This document shows positions 15,976-27,029 of a stretch of DNA of 64,000 bases, piece by piece. Each line of letters starts with the position of its first letter. The stretch's first letter is position 1. The position numbers and the translations under genes are program-made. The stretch is from positions 1 to 64,000 of the forward strand of contig NZ_ADNU01000016.1 in the NCBI RefSeq assembly GCF_000178455.1. Direction: 5' to 3'. The DNA is from Brevibacterium mcbrellneri ATCC 49030 (lineage in GTDB: Bacteria; Actinomycetota; Actinomycetes; Actinomycetales; Brevibacteriaceae). The notes beneath the pieces were generated by a model, which saw only the letters and a list, made by a program, of their open reading frames with translations, did not search any database and had not been told where the DNA came from.

Positions 15976-17760
15976 ATGCCCGCGACGACGGCCAGCCGAA
16001 AGGTTGCTAACCCCAAGCGTCGCATGGCATTCGTCGTACTCGCAATCGTCGTTGCCCTGGTTCTCATCGTGGCCAAGCTCGTAACGATTCAGGGTATGGA
16101 TACCGCGAAGCTAGCGGAAAAAGCACTGGATTCTAGGCTCGTGGACAAAACCCTACCGGCCAAACGTGGTGCCATTCTCGCTGCCGACGGAACCGTCCTA
16201 GCCGACAACGCTAAACGGTTTCAACTGATAGCCGACCCCGTGAACGTCGCCGCGTACAAGGACGAACAGGGCAAGGTTGTTGGAGCCTGGGGAGCTGCCA
16301 ATAAGATCGCACCCATCCTCAACACCGACCCTGGACTCATCTACCCCAAGCTCAAACCTCAAGGAGAGACACGGTGGAGTCCCATCGCGGACGGACTCAC
16401 CAATGAAGTCTGGGTGAAAATCCGTGACCTCAAAATACCCGGCATCACCGTCGACGAATCCTCCGTCCGCACCTACCCGGCAGGAGAAATAGCCGGAAAC
16501 GTTGTGGGGTTTGTGGGACGCGACGGGGAAGCGCTCACTGGACTCGAACGCCAGTACCGCCACCTTCTGACCGGAAAAGACGGCAAACAACAGTACGAAC
16601 GCGGACTGTCAGGCGACCCCATTCCGTTGGGAAACAATTCGCAAGTTCCACCTGTCGACGGGACAGGCCTGCAGCTCACCATCGACACGAACATTCAAAT
16701 GAAAGCCCAGAACGCTATTGGCGAAGCTGTCAAAAAGCACAAGGCCGAATGGGGAACCGTCGTCATTCAAGAAGCAGGAACTGGACGCATCCTCGCCGCT
16801 GCCGAATCACCCACCGTGGACCCCAACAATCCAGGCAAAAGCAAAGCCGAAGACCGCGGATCTCGCGCCTTTACCGCAACCTTCGAACCTGGGTCAACAG
16901 CGAAACTCATTACCACCTCGGCGCTCATCGACAGCGGAAAAGCGACCGCCGATTCGCAATACGTGGTGCCCGACAAATGGAAGGCCCCCAACGGAGAAGT
17001 CTTCCGTGACTCCCACAACCACGAAGACCAGAACCTCACCCTGGCGGGGATCCTCATGGACTCCTCCAACACGGGAACACTCATCGCCGCAGAGGGTATG
17101 AACGATCAAGAACGCTATGAGTGGCTTAAGAAGTTCGGTTTCGGCACACCTCCTGACCTTGAGTTCCCCGGAACGAGCCGCGGAATCCTGCGCTCACCTG
17201 ATGCGTGGGACGCGCGCACCCGAAACGCGGTCCTGTTCGGTCAAGGTGTTGCAGCGACCTCGCTGCAGACCACTCAAGCGTTTGCCATCATCGCTAACGA
17301 CGGAAAGGCGATTCCTCAACGGATTGTCAACGGAACCGTGGACCCCACTGGAAAAATCGCGGAGATTCCGCTCAAAGACGGCACTCAAGTGGTGAAGCCC
17401 CAGACCGCTCGGACCATGCGCGAGATTCTCGAAGCGACGGTTGTAGACGGGACTGGAGGCAACGCTAAAGTTCCCGGTTACCGTGTGGGTGGTAAGACCG
17501 GAACGGCCCAAGCACCAGCGGATAAAGGTGGCGGATTTGACGGCTACACGGCAAGCTTCATTGGCATCGCTCCCATTGACGATCCCAAAATTACGGTGTC
17601 GGTGACCCTGCAACGACCACGCACAGGCCACTATGGTGGTTCGGTGGCCGCGCCAGTGTTTTCCGATGTCACCGGGTACGCGTTAAAACAAATGCGCGTA
17701 CCTCCATCCGGCCCTGTCCCAGAACTTCCAGCTAGAGAGTGGAAAAATGAAGATCGCTGA
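15976..17760 (+). CDS. ftsI: Septal penicillin-binding protein (FtsI/PBP3 transpeptidase)
   Basis: A 594-aa class B penicillin-binding protein that crosslinks peptidoglycan at the septum. A basic N terminus and one transmembrane anchor (about 15-37) are followed by a dimerisation domain and the transpeptidase domain, with the catalytic serine in STAK (about residue 308), SSN (about 362) and KTG (about 506). AAGGATG precedes the ATG at 15976. The end overlaps murE by 14 bases, so translation is coupled. Confidence 0.97.
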   Translation: MPATTASRKVANPKRRMAFVVLAIVVALVLIVAKLVTIQGMDTAKLAEKALDSRLVDKTLPAKRGAILAADGTVLADNAKRFQLIADPVNVAAYKDEQGKVVGAWGAANKIAPILNTDPGLIYPKLKPQGETRWSPIADGLTNEVWVKIRDLKIPGITVDESSVRTYPAGEIAGNVVGFVGRDGEALTGLERQYRHLLTGKDGKQQYERGLSGDPIPLGNNSQVPPVDGTGLQLTIDTNIQMKAQNAIGEAVKKHKAEWGTVVIQEAGTGRILAAAESPTVDPNNPGKSKAEDRGSRAFTATFEPGSTAKLITTSALIDSGKATADSQYVVPDKWKAPNGEVFRDSHNHEDQNLTLAGILMDSSNTGTLIAAEGMNDQERYEWLKKFGFGTPPDLEFPGTSRGILRSPDAWDARTRNAVLFGQGVAATSLQTTQAFAIIANDGKAIPQRIVNGTVDPTGKIAEIPLKDGTQVVKPQTARTMREILEATVVDGTGGNAKVPGYRVGGKTGTAQAPADKGGGFDGYTASFIGIAPIDDPKITVSVTLQRPRTGHYGGSVAAPVFSDVTGYALKQMRVPPSGPVPELPAREWKNEDR

Positions 17761-19222
17761 CCTTACGCTTGAGCACACCACGGTAATGGGAGATCCAGAC
17801 CGTGATATCACGAGCGTGGACAACGACTCCCGTACCACCAAGCCAGGTGGTCTGTACGCGGCTTTTCCCGGCGCTAACGTCCACGGGGCTAGCTTTGTTA
17901 CCCAGCTGGTTGATAAGGGCGTGCGAGCGTTCCTTACTGACCCAGCCGGTGTGGAGATCATGCGCGAGGCACAGGTGGACCTCACTGATCTGACAATCCT
18001 TGTCCACGAATTTCCGCGAGCAATCGCCGGGCATATTGCAGCCCAGGTGTACGGCACGGGTGAGAGCCCGGCGATGTTCGGAGTGACAGGCACGAACGGT
18101 AAGACCACAACCACATTCATTCTCGACGCATTTCTTCAAGCGCTGGGTCACACAACGGGTCTCATTGGCACTGTCGCCACGGTGATCGCAGGAGACCGGG
18201 TCGACAGTGTACGCACCACCCCAGAGGCTTCGGCGTTGCACCAACTTTTGGCCCGAATGCGGGACGCAGGTGTCGACACATGTTCGATGGAAGTGTCCTC
18301 TCACGCACTGAGCCAGCACCGGGTGGATGGTGTGCACTTTGACGTTGTGAGTTTCACGAACCTTTCGCAGGACCACCTGGACTACCACGGCACCATGGAC
18401 GAGTATTTCAGTGCGAAAGCTGCCCTCTTTACCCCGGAATTTGCCTCCCGCGGAGTAGTTGTCCTGGCTGACGACTGGGCTCGCAAACTCGTTTCGGTGT
18501 CTCAGATCCCAGTAGTGACCGTGTCGATGAACAGCGAGGACAAACCGGACTATCTGGTGGTTCAAGGCGACTCGTGGGAACTCCACACGCCGCAGGGCAG
18601 AATTCCATTTACCCCCGTTCTGCCCGGCTTGTTCAACGTGACGAACACTGCGCTGGCTCTTGCGATGCTGTTGGAGTTCGGGGTTCAGTTTGACGCGGTC
18701 GCGTCAATTGCGAACGGGACCGAGGTCGTTGTTCCCGGGCGCATGGAAGTGGTGAATGCGGAACATCCTCGGGCAATCATTGACTATTCACACACGCCAG
18801 ATGCAATCGAAAAGGTTCTGGACCGGTTGTCGGGCGACCCTGTCGTGGTGGTTGTGGGCGCTGGAGGCGACCGAGACTCAACGAAACGGGCAGCGATGGG
18901 TGTGGCTGCAGCGCGTGGCGCCGATGTTGTGATTGTCACAGATGACAATCCGCGATCGGAAGATCCGGCTGCTATTAGGGCACAGGTTTTGGCTGGTGCC
19001 CGCGAAGCAGCAGGCGCCCGTGCCCATACCGTTGAAGAGTGCGAGAACCGTGGCACAGCGATCCGTCGAGCAGTTGAGCTCGCGGGCGCAAACGGGACTA
19101 TTGTTGTTGCTGGGAAGGGGCATGAAACCGGTCAAGAAATCGCTGGTGAAGTGCTTCCTTTTAGCGACCGTGACAAGACACGCGAAGCCATTGAAGCTCA
19201 TGTCCGTCATGAGAACCGGTAA
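17747..19222 (+). CDS. murE: UDP-MurNAc-tripeptide synthetase
   Basis: A 491-aa Mur ligase that adds the third stem-peptide residue in the cytoplasm. The ATP-binding loop GTNGKTTTTF, the central SSHALSQHRVDG region and the C-terminal Rossmann domain are complete. The substrate-selecting motif reads DNPRSEDP; DNPR is the signature of meso-diaminopimelate-adding enzymes, whereas lysine-adding enzymes often differ at the arginine, so meso-DAP is suggested but not proved. The start lies inside the ftsI coding end. Confidence 0.96.
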   Translation: MKIADLTLEHTTVMGDPDRDITSVDNDSRTTKPGGLYAAFPGANVHGASFVTQLVDKGVRAFLTDPAGVEIMREAQVDLTDLTILVHEFPRAIAGHIAAQVYGTGESPAMFGVTGTNGKTTTTFILDAFLQALGHTTGLIGTVATVIAGDRVDSVRTTPEASALHQLLARMRDAGVDTCSMEVSSHALSQHRVDGVHFDVVSFTNLSQDHLDYHGTMDEYFSAKAALFTPEFASRGVVVLADDWARKLVSVSQIPVVTVSMNSEDKPDYLVVQGDSWELHTPQGRIPFTPVLPGLFNVTNTALALAMLLEFGVQFDAVASIANGTEVVVPGRMEVVNAEHPRAIIDYSHTPDAIEKVLDRLSGDPVVVVVGAGGDRDSTKRAAMGVAAARGADVVIVTDDNPRSEDPAAIRAQVLAGAREAAGARAHTVEECENRGTAIRRAVELAGANGTIVVAGKGHETGQEIAGEVLPFSDRDKTREAIEAHVRHENR

Positions 19223-19236
19223 AGTTCAGGAATGAT

Positions 19237-20682
19237 ATGAAGGAATTCACCGCACAGCAGATTGCTGACATCGTTGGGGGAGAGCTATATGGCATTGACC
19301 CCCAGACAACTCTGAGTGCCGGAGTTGAAACCGATTCCCGCGAGGTTTCTCCAGGCGATATTTTTGTCGCTCGCAGGGGAGAGACGACCAATGGAATCGA
19401 GTTCGCGCCGTCTGCGATAGCTGCCGGAGCTGCTATCGTGATTGCCGAGGCGGTCCCGACCGTTGGCGATGACACTCTTCCGTCGTGTGTCGTTACGGAC
19501 GCCACTGTCGCTCTTGGGAAACTCGCATCGGCCAGTGTCGAGGCCTTGCGTGAAACCATGACTGTCATTGCGATCACCGGTTCCAGCGGAAAAACTTCAG
19601 TGAAAGACCTCGTGTCTGTTCTTTTGGCCGGTGAAGGTGAGACCGTCTACCCGCCTAACTCGTATAACAACGAAGTCGGTGTTCCACTGACAGCTTTGCG
19701 CGCCGGTGAAGAGACTCGTTTCCTTGTACTCGAAATGGGTGCGCGGTCAATTGGAAACCTCGCATATCTCACATCGCTCATCCGTCCTGATATTGCAGTT
19801 GAACTCAACGTCGGTGCAGCTCACTCTGGAGTGTTTGGCTCGATCGACAACACTGCCCGGGCTAAAGCAGAACTGGTTGAGTCGCTCCAGGAACCAGGGT
19901 GGGCGGTTCTCAATGCCGACGACCCGCGCGTCCGTGACATGCAGAACGTTCTCGCTCAGGGTGTTAACACCATGTGGTTCAGCGAAGGTGAACCCACCCG
20001 CCCAGACACAACAGTGTGGGCAAGCGATGTCACGACAGGAGCAACGGGCCGTTCATCGTTCGTTTTACACCTCCCAGGCGAAGAACCGGCACAGGTTGAA
20101 CTCTCCCTATTGGGACGGCACCACGTGTCAAACGCTCTAGCGGCAGCAACAGTTGCTCACTTGTGTGGAGTGACGGCACGCTCAATCGTGACCACGCTTG
20201 CGACCGCGGGCGCTGCAAGCAGGTGGCGGATGGAACTTGTCGACTCTCCTAATGGCGTTACCGTCATCAACGATGCCTATAACGCCAACCCTGACTCGAT
20301 GCGCGCTGCCCTCATCACACTCGCGGAGATGGGACGCGGCGATGACGAGAACCCACCTCGGCGTACGGTCGCGGTGTTGGGCGAAATGCTTGAGTTGGGC
20401 GACACTTCAATAGAAGAACACGACAAAATTGGAAGCCTTGTGGTGCGCTTGAACATTTCCCGCACGATCGCAGTGGGCGAAGGCGCGCGTCCCATCTACC
20501 AGGCCGCCAACCTCGAAGGCTCCTGGGGAAACGAAGCCGCATGGGTTGAAAACATCTCTGAAGCACGTGACCTTCTGCAGTCAGAACTTCAACCTGGAGA
20601 CATCGTCCTCTTTAAGTCCTCACGCGACGCTGGACTGCGTTTCCTCGGTGATGAGATCGCCGGAGTTTCGGGGGCCCAGTGA
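19237..20682 (+). CDS. murF: UDP-MurNAc-tripeptide:D-alanyl-D-alanine ligase
   Basis: A 481-aa Mur ligase that joins D-Ala-D-Ala to the tripeptide, completing the UDP-MurNAc-pentapeptide. The ATP loop reads [10 protein letters not shown], a normal MurF variant, followed by [10 protein letters not shown] and the [11 protein letters not shown] motif typical of MurF. A short AGGA element precedes the ATG. It ends with TGA overlapping the GTG of mraY. Confidence 0.96.
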   Translation: MKEFTAQQIADIVGGELYGIDPQTTLSAGVETDSREVSPGDIFVARRGETTNGIEFAPSAIAAGAAIVIAEAVPTVGDDTLPSCVVTDATVALGKLASASVEALRETMTVIAITGSSGKTSVKDLVSVLLAGEGETVYPPNSYNNEVGVPLTALRAGEETRFLVLEMGARSIGNLAYLTSLIRPDIAVELNVGAAHSGVFGSIDNTARAKAELVESLQEPGWAVLNADDPRVRDMQNVLAQGVNTMWFSEGEPTRPDTTVWASDVTTGATGRSSFVLHLPGEEPAQVELSLLGRHHVSNALAAATVAHLCGVTARSIVTTLATAGAASRWRMELVDSPNGVTVINDAYNANPDSMRAALITLAEMGRGDDENPPRRTVAVLGEMLELGDTSIEEHDKIGSLVVRLNISRTIAVGEGARPIYQAANLEGSWGNEAAWVENISEARDLLQSELQPGDIVLFKSSRDAGLRFLGDEIAGVSGAQ

Positions 20683-21770
20683 TTGCCGTACTCCTCGCAG
20701 CATGTATTGCGCTCGTCCTGACACTCGTGGGAACACCACTTTTTATTCGTGTGCTTGTCAAACGCGGATATGGGCAATTCGTTCGCGATGACGGACCCGC
20801 ATCCCACGCAACGAAACGAGGCACCCCCACCATGGGTGGTGTTGTCATTCTCTTGTCTGCCGTTATCGCGTACTTTTTAGGCCACCTGTTCACACGTTCT
20901 AGTCCCACCTCGTCAGGGCTTTTGGTGCTGTGGCTTGCTGTGGGTCTGGGAATCGTTGGATTCTTGGACGACTACATCAAGGTATCGAAGCAGCGGTCAC
21001 TGGGTCTACGGCCTGCGGGCAAACTCATTGGCCAAGGTTTTGTCGGAGTGTCGTTCGCGGTTTTGGCACTGCTGTTTCCGAACGAACACGGGCGCACTCC
21101 GGCGTCAACAAAGATTTCTGTTTTGCGTGATATTGACGCCCTAGACCTCGCTTTCTGGGGAACAGTTCTGGGAATGGTCCTGTTCGTGGTGTGGGCCAAC
21201 CTCATCATCACGGCTGCCTCGAACGCGGTGAATCTCACTGACGGTTTGGACGGACTCGCATCGGGTGCCGCCGCAGTAGTGTTTGCCGGTTACGTCATCA
21301 TCACGTCCTGGCAATCGATCCAAAACTGTGATCTCATGACCACTGCGCGTGCCGGGTGTTACATCGTACGAGACCCACGTGATTTGGCGATCGTCGCCGC
21401 AGCAATGGGTGCTGCATGTATTGGGTTTTTGTGGTGGAACGCTTCACCAGCCAAGATTTTCATGGGCGACACCGGTTCACTGGGTATCGGCGGAGCGATT
21501 GGCGGGCTCGCGATGATGTCGCGCACCGAACTTCTGCTGGTGGTTTTGGGTGGCCTGTTTGTCATTATTACGCTGTCCGTGATTATCCAGGTGACGTCGT
21601 TCAAGCTCACCGGAAAACGTGTATTCCGGATGGCTCCGCTTCAGCACCACTTTGAGCTCAAAGGGTGGGGCGAAGTGACGATTGTGATCCGATTCTGGAT
21701 CGTGGCCCTCATTGGGGTAGTTATTGCTGTTGCTCTCTTCTACGCCGAGTGGGTGTCGTACCTTGCCTGA
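20679..21770 (+). CDS. mraY: Phospho-MurNAc-pentapeptide translocase
   Basis: A 363-aa polytopic membrane enzyme with about ten helices. It transfers phospho-MurNAc-pentapeptide to undecaprenyl phosphate, making lipid I. The signature motifs are [36 protein letters not shown] and the histidine loop [13 protein letters not shown]. The GTG start overlaps the murF stop (GTGA). Confidence 0.97.
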   Translation: MIAVLLAACIALVLTLVGTPLFIRVLVKRGYGQFVRDDGPASHATKRGTPTMGGVVILLSAVIAYFLGHLFTRSSPTSSGLLVLWLAVGLGIVGFLDDYIKVSKQRSLGLRPAGKLIGQGFVGVSFAVLALLFPNEHGRTPASTKISVLRDIDALDLAFWGTVLGMVLFVVWANLIITAASNAVNLTDGLDGLASGAAAVVFAGYVIITSWQSIQNCDLMTTARAGCYIVRDPRDLAIVAAAMGAACIGFLWWNASPAKIFMGDTGSLGIGGAIGGLAMMSRTELLLVVLGGLFVIITLSVIIQVTSFKLTGKRVFRMAPLQHHFELKGWGEVTIVIRFWIVALIGVVIAVALFYAEWVSYLA

Positions 21771-23268
21771 TGTTCTGGTACCCGGTGCGACCCCGGTGGA
21801 TTACCCACTCGCTGACAAGATCCCTGAACAGATCATTGGCCCGGACTCCTCTTTAGACGGACTCACGATCGTGGTCACTGGCTTAGGTGTTTCTGGATAC
21901 CCCATGGCGGTCCACCTGGCTGAACGCGGTGCCCATGTCATTTGCGTCGACGGTGATACACAGATCGACCGAAGCGAACATGAGACGATTCTGCGCGTGT
22001 TTGATGTGGACATTCGCCGTGGCCCCGAACACGTCACCGAGCTGCCAACAGCCTCGGACGGTTCGCTTCCTGATCTGGTGTGCACGTCCCAAGGATGGCG
22101 CCCAGACCAACCGCTTTTGGTAGATGCTCAAGCTAAGGGCGTGCCGGTTATTGGGGAAGTGGAACTGGCATGGCGCGTCCGTGGAACGAACGCTGCACCG
22201 TGGCTCGTCATCACGGGAACAAACGGCAAAACCACGGCCACCTCCATGCTCGCGTCCATGTTTAGGGCCGCTGGAGTCAACGCTGTCGCGTGTGGCAATA
22301 TCGGTTCTCCACTCCTTGAAGCTGTTCTGGATCCGGCCGCTGAAGTGCTTGCGATTGAACTGGCAAGTTTCCAACTGCACTGGCAGTTCTCAATGTGCGC
22401 TCACTCGGCTGCCGTGCTCAACCTGGCTCCCGACCACGTGGACTGGCACGGGTCGTATGAGAACTACGTCGCCGATAAGGCGCGGGTGTACTCGAATGTG
22501 ATGAAGGCCTGTGTGTACAACCGCGAAGACCTTGCTACGCGTAAGTTAGTTGAAGACGCCGAGGTGGTCGCTGGCGCCCGCGCGGTAGGTTTTGGTTTGG
22601 GTGTTCCAGGGCCAGGAGAGTTTGGCCTGGTAGAAGACATCTTGGTGGACCGTGCCTTTGCACCTAATCGTTATTCGAGCGCGTTGGAACTCGCCAGCCT
22701 GGATGATGTTGCGAAAGCAGCTGGAACCACGTCTGCTCCAGATCACTACGTCATGAACGCACTCGCTGCGGCCGCGCTTGCTCGCAGTATTGACCTCCCG
22801 CCTGTAGCGGTGCGTGACGGCCTGCGGTCCTTTGCCCCCGGTGACCACCGGATGCGGGTTGTGCGCACACTCGACGACATCACGTGGGTGAATGACTCAA
22901 AGGCCACGAACCCGCACGCGGCGTCTGCCGCACTGGGATCTTTTGACCCCATTGTGTGGATCGCTGGTGGTCTGCCGAAGGGCGCGGACTACCACGACAT
23001 CGTTGAAGGTTTTAAAGACCGTCTCCGGTCTGTAGTTGTCATCGGTGAAGACGATTCGGCGCTGAGTAGCGCGTTGGAAGCGTCGCACGTTGACACGATC
23101 CGCATTGAACCAGGTCCGCGCGTTATGGAACGTGCTGTAAACGCTGCCCGCGAGCTTGCTCAGCCAGGTGACACCGTGCTGTTGAGCCCAGCGGCTGCCA
23201 GCATGGACCAGTTCACCAACTACATTGAGCGCGGGGACGCTTTTGAACAGGCAGTAAGCGAGCTGTAA
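21763..23268 (+). CDS. murD: UDP-MurNAc-L-Ala:D-Glu ligase
   Basis: A 501-aa Mur ligase, slightly long, that adds D-glutamate to UDP-MurNAc-L-Ala. The N-terminal nucleotide domain has [20 protein letters not shown], the ATP loop is [12 protein letters not shown] and the late motif [10 protein letters not shown] is typical of MurD. I placed the start at the TTG at 21763, which overlaps the end of mraY; it has only a weak purine-rich site, and the first 30 or so residues precede the conserved domain, so a later start is possible. Confidence 0.93.
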   Translation: MPDVLVPGATPVDYPLADKIPEQIIGPDSSLDGLTIVVTGLGVSGYPMAVHLAERGAHVICVDGDTQIDRSEHETILRVFDVDIRRGPEHVTELPTASDGSLPDLVCTSQGWRPDQPLLVDAQAKGVPVIGEVELAWRVRGTNAAPWLVITGTNGKTTATSMLASMFRAAGVNAVACGNIGSPLLEAVLDPAAEVLAIELASFQLHWQFSMCAHSAAVLNLAPDHVDWHGSYENYVADKARVYSNVMKACVYNREDLATRKLVEDAEVVAGARAVGFGLGVPGPGEFGLVEDILVDRAFAPNRYSSALELASLDDVAKAAGTTSAPDHYVMNALAAAALARSIDLPPVAVRDGLRSFAPGDHRMRVVRTLDDITWVNDSKATNPHAASAALGSFDPIVWIAGGLPKGADYHDIVEGFKDRLRSVVVIGEDDSALSSALEASHVDTIRIEPGPRVMERAVNAARELAQPGDTVLLSPAAASMDQFTNYIERGDAFEQAVSEL

Positions 23269-23270
23269 AC

Positions 23271-24527
23271 GTGGCAAGCCAGGCAGTCGAGAACACGTCA
23301 CGTGTGCGGCGTTGGGCGCAGCAGTGGAAAGAACTGTTGGACGCTCCGGTCGCCACTTACCACATCGTGTTGTGGAGTGTCGTGATCCTGACGTCGTTTG
23401 GTCTCATCATGGTGCTCTCTGCCTCGTCAATCACGTCATATGCGGGTGGTGAAGGCAGTCCCTTTACTGTTTTTATGAGGCAGGCTCTCTTCGCAGTGGT
23501 TGGACTGATCGTCATGTTCATCGTTGCGCGCTTCAAAGTTGAGACGTGGAAAAAACTGGCTCCTGTGCTTCTTATTGGGGGTCTTGCCTTGCAGGTACTT
23601 CCACTGACCCCCCTTGGCGTGGAGGTCAACGGGAACCGGTCATGGTTTTCTGTGGGTGGTGGCTTCCGCGTTCAACCGGCAGAGTTCGTCAAAATTGCTC
23701 TGTCGTTGTACATCGGCCGTTTTATGGCCGCGAAAAACAAAGCGCTTTCATCTTTCAGCGTCGTCATCCCCGTCCTCGCCGCCACCAGCCTGTCTATCGG
23801 GCTTGTGATCGCTGGGCACGACCTCGGGACTGGGATTGTCCTTATCGCTGTTGCACTTGGTTCGCTCTTTGTGGGTGGGTTGCCGTGGAAGTGGCTTCTG
23901 ACGCTCGCAGCTGCCGCAGTCGCCGGCGTGGCTGTGCTGGTTTTGACGAACGCCAACCGTTTGGCCCGTATTCAAGCACTTTTCACTGGCCACTCATCCG
24001 ATGTCTCAGACCCTCTTGGACAGCATTGGCAGTCTAACCACGGCCTGTACGCGCTGGCCTCCGGTGGATGGCTGGGAGTTGGTCTTGGGGGTAGCCGGGA
24101 AAAGTGGGCGTGGCTGCCAGAAGCTCACAATGACTTCATCTTCGCCATTATCGGCGAAGAGTTAGGACTTGTTGGCACCCTTGCTGTGGTTGTCCTGTTT
24201 GGGCTTCTGAGCTACGGAATCGTGCGCATCATCATGCGTTCCCAAGACCGGTTTGTGCAAACAGTTTCTGCTGGGCTTTTGGCGTGGCTGGCTGGCCAAG
24301 CGTTTATTAACATCGCGGTAGTGACGGGCCTTTTACCTGTTATTGGTGTTCCGTTGCCGTTTGTGTCCTACGGTGGTTCATCACTGGTTGCGACACTGTT
24401 GGGTGCGGGGGTTTTGTTGTCTTTTGCACGGTCTGAGCCTGGTGCTTCAGAGGCGCTGGCGTCACGTGGTTTTCACGTGCGGAGTGCGTTGCTGGGCCGA
24501 ATGTCAAGAAAGAGTAAGAATGGTTAA
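23271..24527 (+). CDS. ftsW: Septal glycosyltransferase FtsW
   Basis: A 418-aa SEDS-family polytopic protein with about ten transmembrane helices, which polymerises lipid II glycan strands with FtsI at the septum. SEDS hallmarks include the NGNRSWF motif, the PAEFVKIALSLYI block, GHDLGTG, EAHNDFIFAIIGEELG and PFVSYGGSSL. It starts at a GTG two bases after murD and overlaps murG by eight bases. Confidence 0.96.
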   Translation: MASQAVENTSRVRRWAQQWKELLDAPVATYHIVLWSVVILTSFGLIMVLSASSITSYAGGEGSPFTVFMRQALFAVVGLIVMFIVARFKVETWKKLAPVLLIGGLALQVLPLTPLGVEVNGNRSWFSVGGGFRVQPAEFVKIALSLYIGRFMAAKNKALSSFSVVIPVLAATSLSIGLVIAGHDLGTGIVLIAVALGSLFVGGLPWKWLLTLAAAAVAGVAVLVLTNANRLARIQALFTGHSSDVSDPLGQHWQSNHGLYALASGGWLGVGLGGSREKWAWLPEAHNDFIFAIIGEELGLVGTLAVVVLFGLLSYGIVRIIMRSQDRFVQTVSAGLLAWLAGQAFINIAVVTGLLPVIGVPLPFVSYGGSSLVATLLGAGVLLSFARSEPGASEALASRGFHVRSALLGRMSRKSKNG

Positions 24528-25674
24528 CGTTCTTTTTGCTGGTGGAGGAACAACGGGGCACGTGGCGCCAATGCTCGCCATTGTGCGCGACTTCAAGTTC
24601 CAAGACCCGGACGGTCATGTGACGATCCTGGGAACCGAAGAAGGGCTGGAGAGCCGGCTGGTTCCGCAGGCTGGTTATGAGCTCAACACGATCGAAAAGG
24701 TGCCGTTTCCCCGTTCGATCAACGCTTCGACAGTGAAGTTTCCCGGGCGTTTGCTCCGTACAGTTTCACGCACCAAGGATCTGATCAAGAAGAATAACGT
24801 TGAAGTTGTTGTGGGTGTTGGTGGGTATGTGTCCACGCCTGCGTACTTGGCTGCGAAATCCCTGCGGGTGCCTATTGTGATCCATGAGGGCAATGCGGTT
24901 CCTGGGCTTGCGAACAAGCTGGGGGCGCGTTATACCAAGCACGTGGGTTACACGTTTGCGTCCACTCCGTTGAAGGGGAAGCACGTGGGGATGCCCATGC
25001 GTCGCGAGATTGCCCAGATCAACCGCAAAGACCCTTTGACCCGCTACCAAGCGATGCAGAAGCTTGGCTTAGACGCGTCACTTGCGACCGTGATTGTCAC
25101 GGGTGGTTCCAGTGGAGCCCAGGCTATTAATGACGCTTTCTGTGACGCGGTAGACGAAATCCAGCGCACAGGTGTTCAGGTGCTTCACATCACGGGTGCC
25201 GGGAAGGCTGACAAGATCCGGGGGAGCACGGCTGATCTGCGCAACTACCACGTGACTGAGTACGTTGACGGAATGGAAACGGTGTATTCGGCTGCGGACC
25301 TTTTGATTTGTCGTGCTGGCGCAGGGACCGTCGCCGAGGTGACCGTCGCCCAGGTGCCCGCCCTGTATGTTCCGCTGGCGATTGGCAACGGCGAGCAGGT
25401 CAAGAATGCGCACGACCCGGTTACCGCGGGAGGTGCCCTCATGGTGGACAACGCCGCGTTTAGTGCAACGACGATTAGGAACACGGTCATTCCGCTGGCT
25501 AAAGATCCACACCGTTTGCGCAACATGACCAAACGTTTGAAGGAGCTTAAGTTCCCGGCAACTGCGGACCGCGACATGACGCGCATGATTTTTGAGGCGG
25601 CGAACGTCCCATATCCAGACCGGCCGTACCCGTATGAACTGATGACCCGTGACGAACGAGAGGACCTGACGTGA
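24520..25674 (+). CDS. murG: Lipid II-forming GlcNAc transferase
   Basis: A 384-aa GT28 glycosyltransferase with the family glycine-rich motif GGGTTGHVAPMLA at the N terminus and the HEGNAVPGLANK motif. The UDP-GlcNAc-binding region includes GGSSGAQAIND and CRAGAGTVAEV. It adds GlcNAc to lipid I on the inner membrane face. The ATG at 24520 is chosen because it begins the conserved MVNVLFAGGG and has AAGAAAGAG upstream; the longer open frame runs through ftsW. Confidence 0.97.
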   Translation: MVNVLFAGGGTTGHVAPMLAIVRDFKFQDPDGHVTILGTEEGLESRLVPQAGYELNTIEKVPFPRSINASTVKFPGRLLRTVSRTKDLIKKNNVEVVVGVGGYVSTPAYLAAKSLRVPIVIHEGNAVPGLANKLGARYTKHVGYTFASTPLKGKHVGMPMRREIAQINRKDPLTRYQAMQKLGLDASLATVIVTGGSSGAQAINDAFCDAVDEIQRTGVQVLHITGAGKADKIRGSTADLRNYHVTEYVDGMETVYSAADLLICRAGAGTVAEVTVAQVPALYVPLAIGNGEQVKNAHDPVTAGGALMVDNAAFSATTIRNTVIPLAKDPHRLRNMTKRLKELKFPATADRDMTRMIFEAANVPYPDRPYPYELMTRDEREDLT

Positions 25675-27029
25675 GCACGTACCACTTTATTGGGATCGGG
25701 GGAGCCGGTATGTCCGGTATTGCCCGCATCATGCTCAGCCGGGGCTACACCGTGACTGGTTCTGATGCAAAGGAGTCTTCGGTAGTCGAAGCTTTGCGGG
25801 CTCACGGCGCTCACGTGTTCATTGGGCACGACGGTTCACACGTCGAAGGGGCGGATACGGTGGTTGTGTCTTCTGCTATTCGACACACGAACCCTGAGAT
25901 CGTGCGTGCAGAAGAACTGGGCATTCCAGTCATCCACCGTTCGGATGCTCTTGCCACCCTCATGGAGGGAAAGCGGACCATAGCGATCGCTGGGACACAC
26001 GGAAAAACTACTACCACCTCGATGACCACTGTAGCTTTGCAAGCGGCCGGAAAGGACCCGTCCTTTGCTATTGGTGGTCAGCTGTCAAAAACCGGGACCA
26101 ACGCGCACGCTGGATCAGGTGACGTGTTTATCGCTGAGGCTGATGAGTCTGACGGCTCGTTTTTGAAGTACCGTCCTGAGGTCGGAGTCATTACAAACGC
26201 CGAAGCCGACCACCTTGACCACTATGGGAGTTGGGAGCGAGTGCGGGAAGCGTTCGTCGAGTTTGGTTCCCATGTGGGCAACATGGGCGGGACGCTCATT
26301 GTGTGTGCAGATGACAAGGGCGCAGCATCGATTGGGCGTGAGGCTCGCGAGCAGGGAACCAACGTGATCCTTTATGGCGAGAGCGACATTGCTGACGCGC
26401 GTGTGAATGCGTCCACCCACGGACAAGGGGTCAGTGTCTCGATCGCTTTTGAAGGTCAAGAGTACGCTTTCGACATCGCGCTTCCGGGAACGTACAACGC
26501 ATTGAACGCGACAGCAGCGTTTTTAAGTGCACGCGCAGTAGGTGGGGACCCGCAAGGAATTATTCAAGGCTTAGAGAGTTTCACTGGGACCCGTCGCCGT
26601 TTTGAACTTCGTGGAATAGAGAAGGGCGTGCGCGTTTATGACGACTACGCCCACCACCCCACAGAAGTGACGGCTTTGCTGACGGCAGCGAAGAAGGTGG
26701 TCGACCCGTCGAATAAAGTGCACGTTATTTTTCAACCGCACTTGTTTACCCGCACCAAGAACTTTTACCGGGAGTTCGCGCGCGCGTTGAGCCTGGCAGA
26801 TGACGTTATTGTTTTGGATGTTTTTCCGGCGCGCGAAGACCCGATTCCCGGCGTGACCGGGGAACTGATTGCACGTGAAGTCACGAGCGACGTCACGTAT
26901 GTTCCCGCATTTTCCGACGCAGTCCCCACAGTTGTGGAGCGAGTGAAACCCGGCGATATCGTGCTCACAGTTGGCGCTGGTGATGTCACGATTCTGGGGC
27001 CTGAGTTACTGGGAGCGCTTGCACAGTGA
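25671..27029 (+). CDS. murC: UDP-MurNAc:L-alanine ligase
   Basis: A 452-aa Mur ligase for the first stem-peptide residue. It begins with the Rossmann motif FIGIGGAGMSGIARIML, followed by AGTHGKTTTTSM, the EADESDGSF segment and DDYAHHPTEV, all MurC-specific. The GTG start overlaps the murG stop (GTGA) and its own stop overlaps the ftsQ start in the same way, so this part of the cluster is one tightly coupled unit. Confidence 0.97.
   Translation: MSTYHFIGIGGAGMSGIARIMLSRGYTVTGSDAKESSVVEALRAHGAHVFIGHDGSHVEGADTVVVSSAIRHTNPEIVRAEELGIPVIHRSDALATLMEGKRTIAIAGTHGKTTTTSMTTVALQAAGKDPSFAIGGQLSKTGTNAHAGSGDVFIAEADESDGSFLKYRPEVGVITNAEADHLDHYGSWERVREAFVEFGSHVGNMGGTLIVCADDKGAASIGREAREQGTNVILYGESDIADARVNASTHGQGVSVSIAFEGQEYAFDIALPGTYNALNATAAFLSARAVGGDPQGIIQGLESFTGTRRRFELRGIEKGVRVYDDYAHHPTEVTALLTAAKKVVDPSNKVHVIFQPHLFTRTKNFYREFARALSLADDVIVLDVFPAREDPIPGVTGELIAREVTSDVTYVPAFSDAVPTVVERVKPGDIVLTVGAGDVTILGPELLGALAQ

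Noticed and set aside
17732-18586. A 284-codon minus-strand frame opposite murE
   Set aside because: Antisense shadow of a conserved gene; composition is that of a complementary frame.
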